Source of the DNA: Acridotheres tristis
Lineage: Eukaryota > Chordata > Aves > Passeriformes > Sturnidae
Assembly: GCA_037013685.1 (NCBI GenBank)
Contig: CM072886.1
Coordinates: 73,311,859-73,375,858, forward strand
Reading direction: 5' to 3'
Length of the DNA: 64,000 bases
The first letter of the stretch is position 1; every line of letters starts with the position of its first letter. The position numbers and the translations under genes were made by a program. Of the stretch, positions 34,501-49,042 are shown piece by piece. A model generated the notes under the pieces. That model was given only the letters and a program-made list of their open reading frames with translations, did no database searches and was not told the origin of the DNA.

Positions 34501-37500
34501 GACATGAATATAAATTAGGATTTCAGAAGCCACGAATATACATCTGCGATTAGTTGATCCAAATGCTGATATAAGTAACTGTGAAGTTTCTTCCCATTTC
34601 AAAATTACATGCAAAATAGTATATATCAAGTTCATTTTGTTCTCTACGTCTCCATAGGACAGCCTGAAAATTGTGTCAAAATTTTGACACAACTTGACTT
34701 TCACTGCTTTATTCAGGAAAAGGAAGGAGAGAATAAGGTACTGTGTTTCCAAACAAGGCAGACTGACAGAGTTTTCTTAGAAAATCTGGAAAAAAGAAAG
34801 TTCAAAAAGTTGAAATTGGAAAAAAAAAACCAAAAAAGGAGAGGAAGTGGGCATTGCATGAGACATTTAATTGTAGACTGTTGAATTTATGCTAGAAAAC
34901 CAACTTTTTCCCTGGTGATGGTTTCTTGCTCTGTTTGCTCATTAGGGGATCTAAATATCTACATGAACAGATTTCATGCTTGTTTAAATAATTTCTTGTT
35001 GTCTGTTAGGTTCCTTGAGAGCTCCCGTTGTAACTCACTGTTCCTCTTTGATTTTGTTATGTATATTTTTAACCTTTTTGCTATTCATGAAGCGCTGTTC
35101 TTTTCCTACATGAGCTTCTGGTGTCTTCCAGGTACAAGTACATTCCTAGATGGTTTTTAATAGGGAGCCCATATTTGAGCTCATAAGGATGATAAGCCTT
35201 TGTCTCTCAAACCCAGGAAGCTTTAAAGAAACAGAAGAAGCAGAACAGGAGCAAAAACTATGTATATCTCATAGCTTAATAACAAAATAACCAATTACCA
35301 GCTTAATAATCAAAATTACCATACCAAAAGTTTTCCGTGACTTGCCTTTTACCCTGTTGCATGCAGTATACCTATGACAGCCTTAGCTGGCTCAAAGGAA
35401 ACTGCTATTATGATTCAGTGTAGGCAAAATGAAGTGTAAGAACATACAATTGCAGCCTTTTGATGTGGGTGTTTCAGTGAAAGGTAATATTAAGCTCGTG
35501 CTGAGAGCTAACATGGTCCCACCAAAAAACAGTAACTGCAGAAAATGTTCTCATGAATCAGCCATTTTGTTAAAAGAGTGTTTTAGCAGAGTGGTGTTGA
35601 CAAGATCCATTTCAGCTGAATGAGAATACCAGGCTTGCTTTTACTGATTGATCAATGACCTATCATGATACAATAAATCTGTGAGCAACAGGATGGCAAT
35701 GACTGACCCTGCAGTATGTATATGAAAATACATAACTTATAGTCTGCATTATTGGTAGCATATGGCATGACACCAAGTGGGTCAGGAATCCTTTCTTAGC
35801 CTTTATCTGGGAAATATAGGTGGATGGAACATATTGTGATAGGAGAGAACAGGGAAAAATGATGTATGAATTTCACAAACAGGATCATAAGCTGTCAGGC
35901 AAAGATAGCAGTGTGCAATATTAATATATGCATCTCGCATGGGGAAGTGATAAATGAGACAGTCCTGTGACAAATTGCATAGGCATGTAATAAATAAGTT
36001 TACCACATAACTGTGCAATTTATCAGATGCCTTTTGCCATTACCTGCCCAATAATCCATCTCTCAGGGATTTATTTTCACAATCCAGATTTCCTCAGCAG
36101 CTCGAAACACCCTACTTCTTTTAAAGTTCAACCTGTCAGAAAAAAACTTTTCCTCTGTTCTCCCTACAATGAGCTAGCCTGGGCTGTTGAACATTAAGAG
36201 CTTTGATATACATGACGATATCCTCATGATTCTAACATACATTAATTCTGAAAAATCATCATGTCCTGCACTTTACAGTGGGTCATGCAACTCTTTATTC
36301 TGTTAAAATCTGCTGCATATATTCTTTGAATATATTTTACTTTTCTATGTCTTTTTGCTTCCTATTGCAGTTAGCCATGAACTGCTTCAGCTGTATTTTT
36401 GTGGATTAAAAAAAAATGCAATATTCCACTTCTTAAAGAATGTGGCCAACTAGCTTTTCCTGCTAAATTAATCTCCCCGAATTTATTAACACCCCTTCAT
36501 ATCTCAATTAGTCTGAAACACCAACTGTTTCTAATATTAAATATTCTTCCATCTTTCACCCTTGCTTTCTTTTCACTGAGGAATTGCTTCTAGAAAAGCT
36601 CAAAGCCACAAGCCTGAGTGGATTACTGACTTCAAATTTGTTACCTCATAATTATTACAAGTGAATATCATTTAACAGGTAATGATTTGAACGGGAACAG
36701 AATGAACAGGAGATGATTTAAAAATGTGTAGGCAAATTATAATTTTCATTCATTGTGGGCATGGTTTCTTTGTAACAGAAGTGTAGGTCTTTTTCAAGGT
36801 GGTGTTTTGGAGGGGGGGTTTATAAGCATTTATGAAATTTCTCCAAGTATGGTTTGTTTGTTTGTTTTCCATTTTGAATTTCCCCATTTTATTCCCTTCT
36901 TTCTTTGAAGATTCCTAGGAAGTCTGTCGTAGTGCCCTTACTGAATGTTCAACAGCTCTCTACTGTTTGTTTTTTGGTTGTTTGGGTTTTTTCATAAATA
37001 GTATTGTGAAAATTGACTTAATTTTAGAAATTTCTGATAAATGTTTCAGTGTCCTGTTTTAAGAACTGATAAATCCAATTTATTGTTCGTTCAGCTCCCC
37101 TGCCTCAAACAAAATTTATTTTCTTCAGATTTAATGCTGTGAAAATATTTTAAATCTTACATGGTTATCTTAATTTGGGATGAAATGAAACTCTAAAAGC
37201 TCATAGAAGCTCTTGAGTCTATGAAAGAAATAAAAATGAAATTTTCATTATTAACTTCTTTCCCCAAAAATGGTTAAGAAACCCTATGGTACTTCAAGGT
37301 TCCTATGATTTTGGACATTATTGTCTTAATTTTGTAAGAGAGATATACAGATAAATTTATTTGAAGTCACTTGAAAGTGCTTTTTTTCTTCTGTTCTATC
37401 CTGTATGTTTGGATTAGTGGAATTCTTCTATTTTGATTTTATGCAAAAAATTCTTAAAGGAGAAATTAAATAAAAGCAAACAAACAAAAATAAGTTTGGA

Positions 37501-40500
37501 TAAGACTGCCTATATTAGTTTCTCTCACTCTTTTAGACTTTTTAGATCTACCCAAATTCATACTGATTTCCTCTACCTATATATTAAAGAATAAATTTTT
37601 AGATTTTGTCACATTTTTCTGTCGGTACCAATGTAATGGTAAGATCTCTTTTAAGGGAACTTGCCATCTCCTGTCAACATGATTAACAAATTATAATAGT
37701 TTTTCATTTACTGGGTTTTCTGTCTTAGTAACCATTTTTACATTACTTTATGGACAGCCATGAGTCATCCTTCAGGATAACCAACAGTAACTACCCAGAA
37801 ATCGTGTGTGCCTATGTGTTTTATATTCATAAAGATCAGAAACTGCAATTATGTGCATAAGGTAAATACTTCTAAGTTACTTATCCTGAAACATTTCACT
37901 CAAGCAGTCTTTAAATCTTGAAGCTCAGCATGTGTTTAGTGTTTGTTGTAAGTACTGTGTGTTACTTCTTGATGAAGGATGTGTTGTGTCCAAATGGTGA
38001 CCCATCACTGCGATATGGAGGTCACTCTCACTGCTCTTTGGTTTGGCAGGGTTTGCAATATATAGGCATTCAGCCAGTACAATGTTAAAAGGTCATAAAA
38101 TGAGAATTAATTAGGTTTATTCAAGAGTTGGCTATTCCAAATGCCAAGCTAAACTTGGCAAGATTCTTGACATACTATATTTCTTGTCTCCCATTTGGCA
38201 AGGCCACCGTACTGTAGGGCATATTTTACTCATAGCAGTACCAAAATACCTCCTTCTGGCCAGATATAAACTAAACAAAACAAGGTGTTTGAACTAACTC
38301 ATTCAAAGGGATTTTTTTGGTTGCTTATATGATTTTGGTGCTTTTAATATGCAATGTCTAGGATCAATATTCCAAACACAGCTACCTTCAGTGAGAGATG
38401 GGCTCCAACAAGCTTTTAGAATTCTCTTCGTAGGGATTCAAAGTCTGCAGTGTTCATAATTCATGAGATGTAGCTGTTGCAATAATATTCTCTTTTTAAA
38501 GGCTAGTGAACATTCACAGAGGTGTATGCTGCATATGGTCTGCAGACCTGCCCCCTTTGTGAACTCTGGGACTGCTATCTCCTCTCCTACCTCACACATA
38601 GATTTTCTACTTTGAAATCTCAGGAGAGATGGATTTCATTGAAATATACTTCAGAAACCACCTGAGTTCTCTACTCAGAAAGGGAACAGAGCTACACTTC
38701 TGTGCCTCTGGTTTAGCTTAGCCAAACACCGCGTGAGCTGACTGCCTTTTAGAGAGAGTTTTAAGTGTGGAGAGGGTCAGAAAACCAAACTTAATTCTCT
38801 TGTGTCCTAGGCTGTAGTAACTGTTATATCATCCTCATTCTTTGTCTTGTCAGTTGTAGGTAATGAGAGCTTTCCATGTCCCAGAGTACAGCTTGGGTTT
38901 CTGTCTGCTTCTTAAGATTTTGGTTTATATGTTGGGGGAGAATTTAAATAATATGAAGCATGATCTTGAAAATAACTTCTTATAGATTTCCGTTAGTGCT
39001 ACCACTGTGAGGGAGTAAAGTAATGTTTTTTTCTTAGTGTGCCATTTATCAGTGAGCGCAGTGGCTCAAAGCAATTTTGTGCTCTTCTCATGTCCCAGGC
39101 GTCCTTATATGGATTTTTGCTTCTGCTAGCAGGATGGAACCCCTAAACACAACCTTGATGCTTTGTCTTTGTGAGCACTATTTATTGACTGCGTAGGTAT
39201 TTGTTCTTATGGAACAGGGTAAAGACAAAATTATGTCCTACAAAGGAATCCTTACACTTGTTAGTTTCTTTCAATATCCCATGAGCAGAAGTTTCAACTT
39301 TTTGATTAAGAACATTTCATTATTGATCAAGAATCTATCTAAACAGGCCGAGCCTTCACCATAGAGTGCTGAGAAATTGTGATTTCTGAGTACACTGAAC
39401 AGTAGTAAACAGAATTTTCTTGCACACCCAGAGATCATTAGCAAAGTTAGAAAGAGAAAGAGCTTCACAGCTAATTTGTAATGGATATAATAATTTGTGT
39501 GAAGAAAACATGAAAGTTATTTTTATTCAGAACAATCAAATTTTAGTATCTGCATCAATCAGTAAAATATTATTTTCAAAATAAAATTTTGAAATTATTT
39601 CAAAATATGTCAGAGGTTGTGTTTATGTCATGAAAGATGGCACCAGGTTCTTCTGGGGTTTTCATAAGATTTCAGAAATAAATATTTTTTCGTGTGCTCT
39701 TATTAGTTTTTGTGTTATTTGCAGTTACTGGAAAGGGGATGACTTTGGTAGTGAAGTATGTTTACATTGTTTAGCTGCTGTAAACATGAAGTACGTTGAG
39801 AGAAAAACAAAGAAATTCCTTCTTGGTTTATACTCTCATTTTTAAACTATCATTTTTTAAAGTGGCACATGGAGAGAACCCTTCTTATTTTCCTGTTATT
39901 TCATTGAGTTGGCCAAGTTTCACCAGTTACAGCAGACTACTGATATGGGGAAAAAAGAAGCAAGATTACTTCAACCAAGATCATTTCCATTTTTATATTT
40001 CACAGCCATGAAATCCCAAACGAAAGATCTTTGATCACTTTGATTCAAATTTTGTGTGTCTATGTTTATACCAAATTTTATTCTTACAATTTCATCTAAA
40101 AAAGTAATGCACCTGATTCACTTAATATGTGAACATCTGTAGTTTATAGCTCATTTATTTTTTTCTGATTTGGACTTTGGAGCATTTGCATATACAAATT
40201 TACATATCTCATTTATTTCTAAGCTTCTGAACTAATTTATATCCATTGAAGATCTGGATTTTTATGCAGAAATATTTGAATCATATGATTTTTTTTCTTT
40301 GTTGCCATCTTTTGCATTATATGTCATATCATATGCCTTTAATTAAAAAGTAATCAATGCCGTTAATTTGAAAGAAAAATAAAATATACTTGTTCATATA
40401 GTGAAATGTGTCAGCATATGAAGGGATATTTTTTTATGTCAATCCATTGAGTATTTAATATCCTCTTGGTTTTATATTTCATTTGGTCTGTATATTCTCA

Positions 40501-41929
40501 ATCAAATAGAAGACAACGTTAATATATATCTTGTGTTCTTACTTGTTTTGTTAGTAGTACTGTAAGAGATAGGGAATAATTCTGATACATTCTGAAAGTA
40601 ACTAAAGGTAATGAGGAGTTCTAGAAAATACAAATCAGTGTCTGAATGCTTACCCTTTTAAATGCTATTTGTATGCAGTACACTTTGTTAAAATTGTGTT
40701 TATAATAACTTAATGAAATCTCATTTTGCTGCCAGGGAGCATGGAATCAGATTTAGCAGCTTTTTAAGCTACACTTCACTTTTATGAGGAGGAAAATAAT
40801 GCAGATCTACATTAGTACATATGTTTTTTGGGAGTAGGGGAAGCAGAGAGGTAGTTTGTTCAGTTCCATTCCAAAGATGAATCATCTGTTTAGCTCTATA
40901 AACCAGTACTTTTTCCTATCCAGTCACATGCATAGAAGTATCACTTGTAGTAGAAAATGGAAAAAAATGTGATAGCTTGTGAAGGAGCATACTGACACCT
41001 CCTTCCTTCTGTTAGTAAAGCGACTCTTTGTAGATGAAATTAGTGTGGTATTGAGGGGTATGTTTGGGTGATATAAGGAGATGTATCTCCTGTAACACCC
41101 TTTTTTATCTACTCCTTGGGTAGAGTAGCAGTGGCTCAGTCACTGTGACTCCAAATAAAACACCAGGAAGAATTATTTTCACAAAAGAAAATATTGGTGA
41201 CATCATGTGCTGCTGGAAGGTGTGAAGATGACATTAACTAAGATAAAATGATCATGAGACTTTGAAAGTTAAACTGATCTTTGCTGGGTGTTGGCAGATC
41301 CTTTTGAATCAGTCAAACAGGAACAAGGAGTAGTCATAAGATTCCCTGTGAAAAAGCTGCTTATTCATCTCATTCTCCCATAACCAGGAAAATAACCAAA
41401 AAATCACTATGGTAGTTCTGTGCAAAGAAATGGCATTAAGAATAGTTTAGATGAGGAGGTAAATGAATTTAAGTAGAATATTTATATTGTGAAAAGATAA
41501 GTTAATTGAAAGAAAAGAGTTCAAGTTTTGCTGAAATTTTTCCCTCACTGGCTGGTGATGGAGAAAATGTCTCCTTGAGATCTGTAGCAATCCTTTCTTT
41601 TTTCTAGACAAAAAAATATCATCTCTCTTAAGAGAGAAGTACATTCATTACTTTTGACTGAAAAAGGTAATTCAAAGATTACAGTTGTAGTTAACATGGA
41701 AATTTGATGTAGAATTTCTTAAGTAGCTGTAAGAGATATACCAGTTCTGTTCTGAACAAAATAAATTTGGAAATGCCCTCTGTGTGTAAGTGGATCAACA
41801 GAAGTACAGAATCACTGTTACTTTCAATATCCACCCGAATTCTTTATAGATGATCTGATCTCTCAGGTTCATCTTGTATTAACCTCTGCTCAAAATGAAA
41901 TCTTAGTGTGTTGCCATCAAAGTTTAGTG
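31507..41929. other. long unique AT-rich stretch, no gene seen
   Basis: About 10 kb with no convincing exon, RNA or mobile element. Noted within it: a T-run near 33595-33604, a 22-bp perfect palindrome at 34671-34692, a 7-bp hairpin at 38142-38160 and a 16-bp palindrome at 41622-41637. All open frames are at or under 103 codons, AT-rich in composition and without recognised domains. Confidence 0.6.
34671..34692. repeat. 22-bp perfect palindrome
   Basis: The arm ttgtgtcaaaa is followed directly by its reverse complement ttttgacacaa, with no loop. The inner motif TTTTGACA resembles a core for some DNA-binding factors, but I assign no function. Confidence 0.97.
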
Positions 41930-42480
41930 TTTAAGGATGGAGATACCACCACACTGAACAACCTTTCTGAAGACAGTGATAAGATTCTTCCTTATTCTTA
42001 TCTTGACTGAAGCAAGCCAGCTCTCACCACCTTGCCCAATGTCCTCAAGTGCCCCACAATTTACCACATTGCTAGCCCTCTGTTGTAGTCACTCCATTTT
42101 TCCAGTATTTTTTTTAGTATCTTGGAGCCCAAAATGACATAATATTCCAGATGTGGTCCAGTGGTGCCAAAAAAAGGGAAAGTGGCAGCAAAGCTTGTGG
42201 TGATAACAGCCCATTACGCTGCTGTTTCATTGCAAGGTACTATTTGATGTCTGCAAATTTCTAACAGTATAGCTCTCAACTCCAAAGTTCTTAAATCAAG
42301 GTGGTACATTGTGTTCGTTTTTCTGTAGGCAAATGATCCATACTTAAGGATAGAACAGCTCTTCTTACTTCAATGTTATCTGGCCCATAAAGGTGATGCC
42401 TTTTGACCAATTGCTGTCAAATTGTTGTACCAGATTAAGAAGCACAAGAATGCTTCCTAATGTGTCTGCAAACAACTGTG
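41930..42480 (-). mobile_element. old CR1 LINE fragment, inverted
   Basis: Diverged antisense CR1 motifs occur in the right order: 'aaggatggagataccaccac', 'agtcactccatttttccagt', 'cttggagcccaaaatgacat', 'atattccagatgtggtccag', a block with 'tgatgtctgcaaatt', and a farther block with 'gtgtctgcaaacaactgtg' at about 42461-42479. Divergence is higher than in the other copies, so this is an older insertion. The frame at 42393-42599 overlaps its end and is a shadow. Confidence 0.8.
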
Positions 42481-43723
42481 TATTTAAAATTGGAAGATTT
42501 CACATTTGCATGAAAAGAAACAATGAAATCACACCTGCACTGTCTGAGGATGGCAGGACAAAAAGAAGCAGTGAGTTTTATGTTTGCATGGGCTGGTAGA
42601 AGTAGAAAATAACCTTCACTAAGAAATTGCTGAAATGCCTTGCATGAATGTAAGCCTATATATAAAGTAAGACCTACTTATGGACAACTTCTAAAGAAAA
42701 GCAAATACATTTTTTCAGTGAGAATGTTTGGGGATGTTGCTGATAATACCCTTTAGGTACTGATGGGCTCACATATTATATATTTTTTGGCAACTTTTAC
42801 ATAACGCCAAATATTTTTTACAAGTTATATAACACCTTAGATTATAACAGTTAATTTTTGACGTTTTGACAAGCTAAACACATTAGTCCTTGACTGTAGA
42901 GGATATCATAATGTGAAAAAAAAAAAAAGTGTGATACTTCTAATAGTGGGTGGATTATAGTGTTAATTCTGAGACCAAGTTTTAGTACATGCTATAAGAG
43001 AACACCCAAGGATCCTCCTAATTAGTACAGGGAGAGTTTGTTCCAAACCTGTCAGGAAAAGCTGGTGCATAGTCCTTTTGGTTAGTCTGTTTTTTAAGGA
43101 TACTTTGCTGATGGGGAGGAGGGAGGAGAAAGCATAGAACTAATGTAAAAAATTCCTATACAAGGAATAAATAATACAGAATATTAATGCATCAGTTTCG
43201 ATGAAATATTGCTTCTTTTCTTCCCAAAATCTGCAAAAATATTAATAATTTTCTTTCAAGTTTCCAATAATCTTCCACTTGCAAAGAGGTACAATCGTAT
43301 TCTCCCTCAGACCTGTTCAGGAAATACACTGATGTCAGACAAGTATTCACTCATTGTTTGCATTATTTATTTAAGGCATGCAAATATTTTGCAGTAATAT
43401 AGCCTCTAGAATTAAGTTTGTTGGTTTTAAATACAACTAGCTCCTTTAAGTAGTATTACAATAGTAACTTTCTGTAGCAAGAGAGATACTGATTAATGTC
43501 TTCCTCGATCTTTCATAGTGACCCATTGTTCTAGCTACATTCATAATATGAAATTCATGGTATAATTACTGATTTAGTAAACAATCAGTAAATTTATTTT
43601 ACAAAATTTAATTTATTAAATAATTAGTGAATAAAAAACCCTGATAATCTGATGATTAGCAGACACAACAAACAGCTGAGCTTGTGAAACCTTTCCTTTG
43701 TATTTTTATGGCTTTCAGTAAGT

Positions 43724-43742
43724 AAAAAAAAAAAAAAAAAAA
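43724..43742. repeat. poly-A tract (19 A)
   Basis: Nineteen A residues. It reads as a run of phenylalanine in the minus-strand frame at 43624-44013, which weakens that frame as a gene. Confidence 0.9.
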
Positions 43743-46700
43743 TGTTGTGTGTGCTCTCTTTTGCAGTTTTGATGGATTTTGTAAACACTACTGGTAGAAA
43801 CCTATAGGTTTTACGATTACCGAGAAGTAGAAGGAGAGAAAAACACCTATTCCTTGAAATCAAGAGAGGTGAAAAGGTGGCATATAAATTGATTTCTGGG
43901 TGTTCTTTGTGTGGGTGGTAATTATTGTGCTGGCTCCTGAAGCGAAAGGCTGTGAAGAAGCAACAGCGTGGTATGAAGTCTTGGGTAATTAGTAAGAGGC
44001 TGTAATAGTGCAACTTGCTTTGGATGAAAGGGAGTGTATTTTATTAGGTAATAACAGAAGATCTTTGAATTTTTATGATCAAATTTACACGTGCTTCGAT
44101 AATGCTTGGTTAAAACAAAGTAATTTGGAATATCTGCTGTTTTGGGGTGTTTCCCCTTTCTCAGCTATTGTAGATAGATGAGTTTATATTCCCTAACAGT
44201 GTTGAGGCATTTTCCCCTGCTTTTTTATTGACATTAATGTTACTTATTTTTCTGTTTGTGTCATTTGCTTAGAAAAATATTGTTATCAAGTTGATTGTTT
44301 GGTTTTGTTTTGTTATTTTTAATGAGGAAACTTCTTTGTAAAGATGCCAGCAGACAATGGGGTTTTCTGTGATGCCAACAAGCTCTAAAAGAGAGGCTGC
44401 TTTTAAAAACATAAAATTGAAAATACTTACTTTACCTTGTACCTTGGGTACAGATATTTGGACAATGCCTTGACCCGAGGGCTTTGGATTATTAAGAGCC
44501 GAAGCTCTAGCCAGTCTTAGGAACAGTGCTTTGAGGACACAGCTTCTTGTATTGGTAATGTGAGTGATGTTTTACTGCAGTACTCTTAGGCAAGTTGTAA
44601 TAGAGCTGCACACCTAGTAAGGCAAGGAAAGGAAACCTGTAATTTTTGTCACATTCCCATCTGCTTTGTGTAGAATGACCCTTTATTTGACTATCATTTT
44701 CTGTTGCTTCTGAATAGTGTCTTGTTCCAGACAGAGGCTGGAAATATGGCACTGAATGACCACAGCTTAGGATGAGACTTTTACCTCCCCACCCTGAAGT
44801 CCATGATTGCATCCTTATTGGCTCCTGCCTTGATGAATGAAATTTCTTCCTGCCTAGATTCTATGGTATGCAAGTCACAGCCCTCCAGCTTCCCAAACAA
44901 TTGGGCTATTATGATTTTTCGTTGTACAGGTCATTTTGTCTGATTTCTGTTAGCTTTTTATTGACCCTCCATAGAAAAAAAATCCATGCCTTAGAAGTTT
45001 GAAACACAATTAGATTTCTGCAGTAATTCTTAATGCATGTGTTCTTTTAGCATTGAAAACAATCGAGCCTAATTATACATGCAAAATCTGTCCCTAAAAG
45101 AACCAAATTTTAACTGTTAGATAAGTAATCTAGTACATTTCTCTGCACAAAAATTTGAACATCTGTACATAAACTATTTGACAGGTGTTTGTTTTACCTA
45201 TTTAAAAAATTCCTTATCATTTATTTACATTATGAGTGGGTCTCTTTGGAATTGTTTGCATTTCTGACAGTACATCTGGAAGGGCTTTCTTCCTTTTTCA
45301 CTTAGCTGCTTCTTTTTCTATCATTAAGGCAAATTTGAATCTCCTTTAATGAAGAACAGGCTAATGGAGGAAGTGTTTATTGTTTGATTTCCTTAGAAAA
45401 GATCCACTGAGAAAAATCAGAGTTAAAATTTTCTGAAGAAGAATAAATGGTATATAAATATGAGGAAATCTCTTCAGAAAACCAGCAGCTTATTTCAAAA
45501 CTATTTATACAATTCTTAGCTTTAAACTTGGACCATTCAGTCAACTATACTCTTCTTTCAAAAGTCTTTTCAGACACATTCTACCTCTTTTTTGTGTCTT
45601 TAAACCAAAAAAACTCATGCCTTTTATTCTTTTTATGTTTTACCCAATTGGCAAAACCAGTTTTAATCTTTCCTTCATTTAATGCATCCTTCTGCCTTAG
45701 TCTTTTTTGTTCCAATGTAGGGAAAAGTGGGAACAGTCTTTTATGCTGTAGCGTCTCTCAGCTTTGAAGCACTGCCAAACTTCGACTTCAAAGCTGTTTG
45801 AAGGCTTCAGCTTTGTCACAAAACCATCATGTACAAAGCTTTAACCAACCCACACAACAGTTTAGTTTTTAAAGTGTGTCTTTATTACTGAAGAAAGGTT
45901 AACTCTGGTGATTCCCTGAATTATCTCTACAAGTATATGGGAAATACCTTTAGACAATACTGTTGAATGGAAAATGATTCATCATTAAATTAAATTGCAA
46001 AAAATTGATGATGTTATATCCTGCAAATTCTTTTTATCATCTCATTTTCCATTTGACTAGTATTCAGTTTCTAAATATCTGAAAGTGATTTTGAAGAAAA
46101 ATTCTCAATAGATACCCTAAAAGTTTTGTGATCTTGAGCTAATATACTAAGTAATTTTAGATTTTTAAAGTCATAACAATTCTTTTGTATTTAGATTATT
46201 GCATATATATGGAGGTCCCATATATCAGGTTTAAGATACTCAAATTAGGTTTTATAAACATAATTATAATATTAATAAGGTTAATATGAAAGAAAAAGTA
46301 TATTCTTTCTGGTGCAGGTATACCTAGGTGGATATATGGGCTGTAATGAGTTCACCCTTGCTGAAGTAGGAATCCTCCATGAAGGAAACTTTTATGTTCA
46401 CATAACTAGATTCTACAGAGAGCAATAAAGTGAGCAGAGTCTGACTTAGAGGTCTGAATGCCTTACACTGTATACCCAGATGGCCAAGCCTGTAGCTTGG
46501 CTTCGGAAAGTTTTTCCTAATAAAAAAAAAAAACTAGGTTTTGACCACAAACATACCCTCAACACTCAAAAAACCATCTAAATAGACTAGTTTGCGATCT
46601 GACTGAGTCAGAAAAAGAGTTGAAGATTAGGAAAAATTGTGATTCTTGATTGGGAATTTTATGTTTCTTTAGTGGGTTGCTTAGATGTCTTTTTGGAAGT

Positions 46701-48974
46701 TGAATCTGTTTTTAAATTTTTATTATTAAGGTGATTGTCTTGTGTCTTTTTCAGCAATGTAATGAAAAACAGAAAATAACGAAATAGTGAAAACCACATC
46801 TTCTAAGATAATATGGTATCAACTGCAAAAGTCTTACCTGTCCTAGTTATAGTACTTGAAATGAACCCTATAGGTCAGGTCCATAAAGCTCTTTTCTCTA
46901 CCACTGAGTTAATGCATTCTAGGTTACTACAGTGGGTCTGCTAACGTAAAATGAATGAATGCTACAGAAGATTTGCATGAAGTCTAGTGCTATCTGTCTA
47001 ATGCTGAGTGACCTTCTGTGGCTGATTAACTGAGCATATTATTGGGAAAGTAAATGGATAATTTTCACTTTGCAATTACATTTAAGTGAGTTATGCACAG
47101 GTTAAATCACATGTCAAATAGTCGTTGTCCTTACCTGGCTTGACCTAGGAAGTGAACCCAAATTTAAGGATCATATCAAGTCTCTCATAAAATGGAAAAA
47201 ATGTTCAACCGAAGTGCTGTTTAGTTGTTTATTTGTTTTTTGGTTTTTGTTTTTTTTTCCCCAAGTGCATTAAGCTATGAAATATTACTGGTTTTATCTT
47301 CATGATTTTTTAAGTACGTTACAAACCTTTTAACTAATTCCTGAATTTTCATTTGTGAACACGTGTGCCAAGGCAAAGAATATAGGAAGCTTTTTTGACC
47401 AGATAAACTTAGTACAACCCTTTCCAAAGTGACATTAAACAGAATTAGAAATTCAGTGAAGCTAAATAACTGTCTAAATTGGGTGGTAAAGAAAATAATG
47501 AGGAATGCTTTCAGATCTATTAGCAGCTAATGGAAAAATCAAAAAACAACTCCATGTGCCCAATGTGGCAGGAAGCAGTAAAACATGCTGACTACTGTCT
47601 CAGTGCAAAATATAAAAGACTGATTAGTGGAAAGCAGTAAAATCGGAGATTTTAAGTGTTCCAAATAAATCAGTTGCCAACTGTATCCCTGCAGCAGGGT
47701 TAACTGGACATTCAGGGCAGAGGTGAGCTAAGCCATTATCTGGACGAATACTGCTGGCCACGGATCAGTCATTACTTCCAAAAGTGAAGACCTTATACTT
47801 GATTTAGATTCACAGGAATACTATCTAAATCTAATGCCATTTATCCAGAGTGTTCTTAAACTAGAAAAACACAAAAATACCACTTTTGAATGAAAGATGA
47901 TTAGCAATTCTGATCCTTTGAGAGAATGGAAATAATGCTTAATGGTTATAGTAAATCATTAAAAGTAGGTAGCAAATAATTTCTGCCTTTTTAATTTTTA
48001 TCATTAGTTTTCTGCAATTAAATTTAATAAAATATTTGTATTTAAAATAAAAAGTTGTTTTGAGGAAAAAACCATCAAAAGTGACTCAAATTTATTTCTG
48101 CATAAATTTATGAGAAATAGGTCTTGTGTATGAAAAAAAAAATCCACTTTAAATGTGCCATACTTTTTAACTAGAAAGGTCAAAAGCAATTTTCTCCGTT
48201 CATAGTGTATCCTTAGGAAACTCTTAATTCAAAGTATAGTTCAGAATGTAAATACAACCATGGACCTGTGAGGATACTTTGACTTTTCACCCTTATTAGA
48301 GAACAAGGAATTCTGAAATCAGTAATTTCCTTCAGGATATAAATATTTGTTCTACTGTAATAAAATTCAGGATAGAATATATCTCTCCCTCACTCCTTTG
48401 ATGAGGAGGCTGTTTGGAAGGGTATTCATAATTCAGCACTGTACTGTTTGCATAATGAGTTGGAAAGGTCTTTGAATAATTGCATTTGGCTAATGAACAA
48501 GACATACATCTATTCACCTCAGCTCTGTCGCTTTTGTGGACCCAGATATCTTCCTTTCTCTTCATATTTTTTACTTAATGTGAAACTGTGTGAAGTGTAG
48601 CACTTCATACAGGATGCATGACAACTTCAAACTTAATGTTGACAATTTAAGTCCTTGTTGCCCAAGAGCTACTAATTTAATTAGAGACTGCTATGCTGGA
48701 ATTAACAGGGAAGTAAAATATCCCTTCAGAGAAATTTCATTGAAGGAGATTAAGAGTACAAGTGGAAAAAAGAAAATTACATACACAAGCCTGTTATTTT
48801 CCACTGACTACAAAAGGAGTTTAGGATGACTAAGAGAGTTGGACATGCCTACTTGTAGACATGTGATGTTAGCTGAGGTGATCTCCCTTTTGTCATTCAA
48901 AGATTAATCATTGGTCTCCTTAGTGGATAGCCATTGATTTTCCATGTAAAGGCTTCCAAATTTTTGTTGAGAAA

Positions 48975-49042
48975 TTTCCTCTTTTTTTTTTCTTTTTTGT
49001 TTTGTTTTGTTTTATTTTGATGTGGGGATTTATTTTTTTTTT
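48975..49042. repeat. T-rich / TTTTG low-complexity tract
   Basis: T-runs interrupted by C and G, with a short (TTTTG)n part near 48997-49013. Confidence 0.85.

Noticed and set aside
43624..44013. 129-codon minus-strand frame
   Set aside because: Contains a phenylalanine run from a 19-base homopolymer and no recognisable domain.
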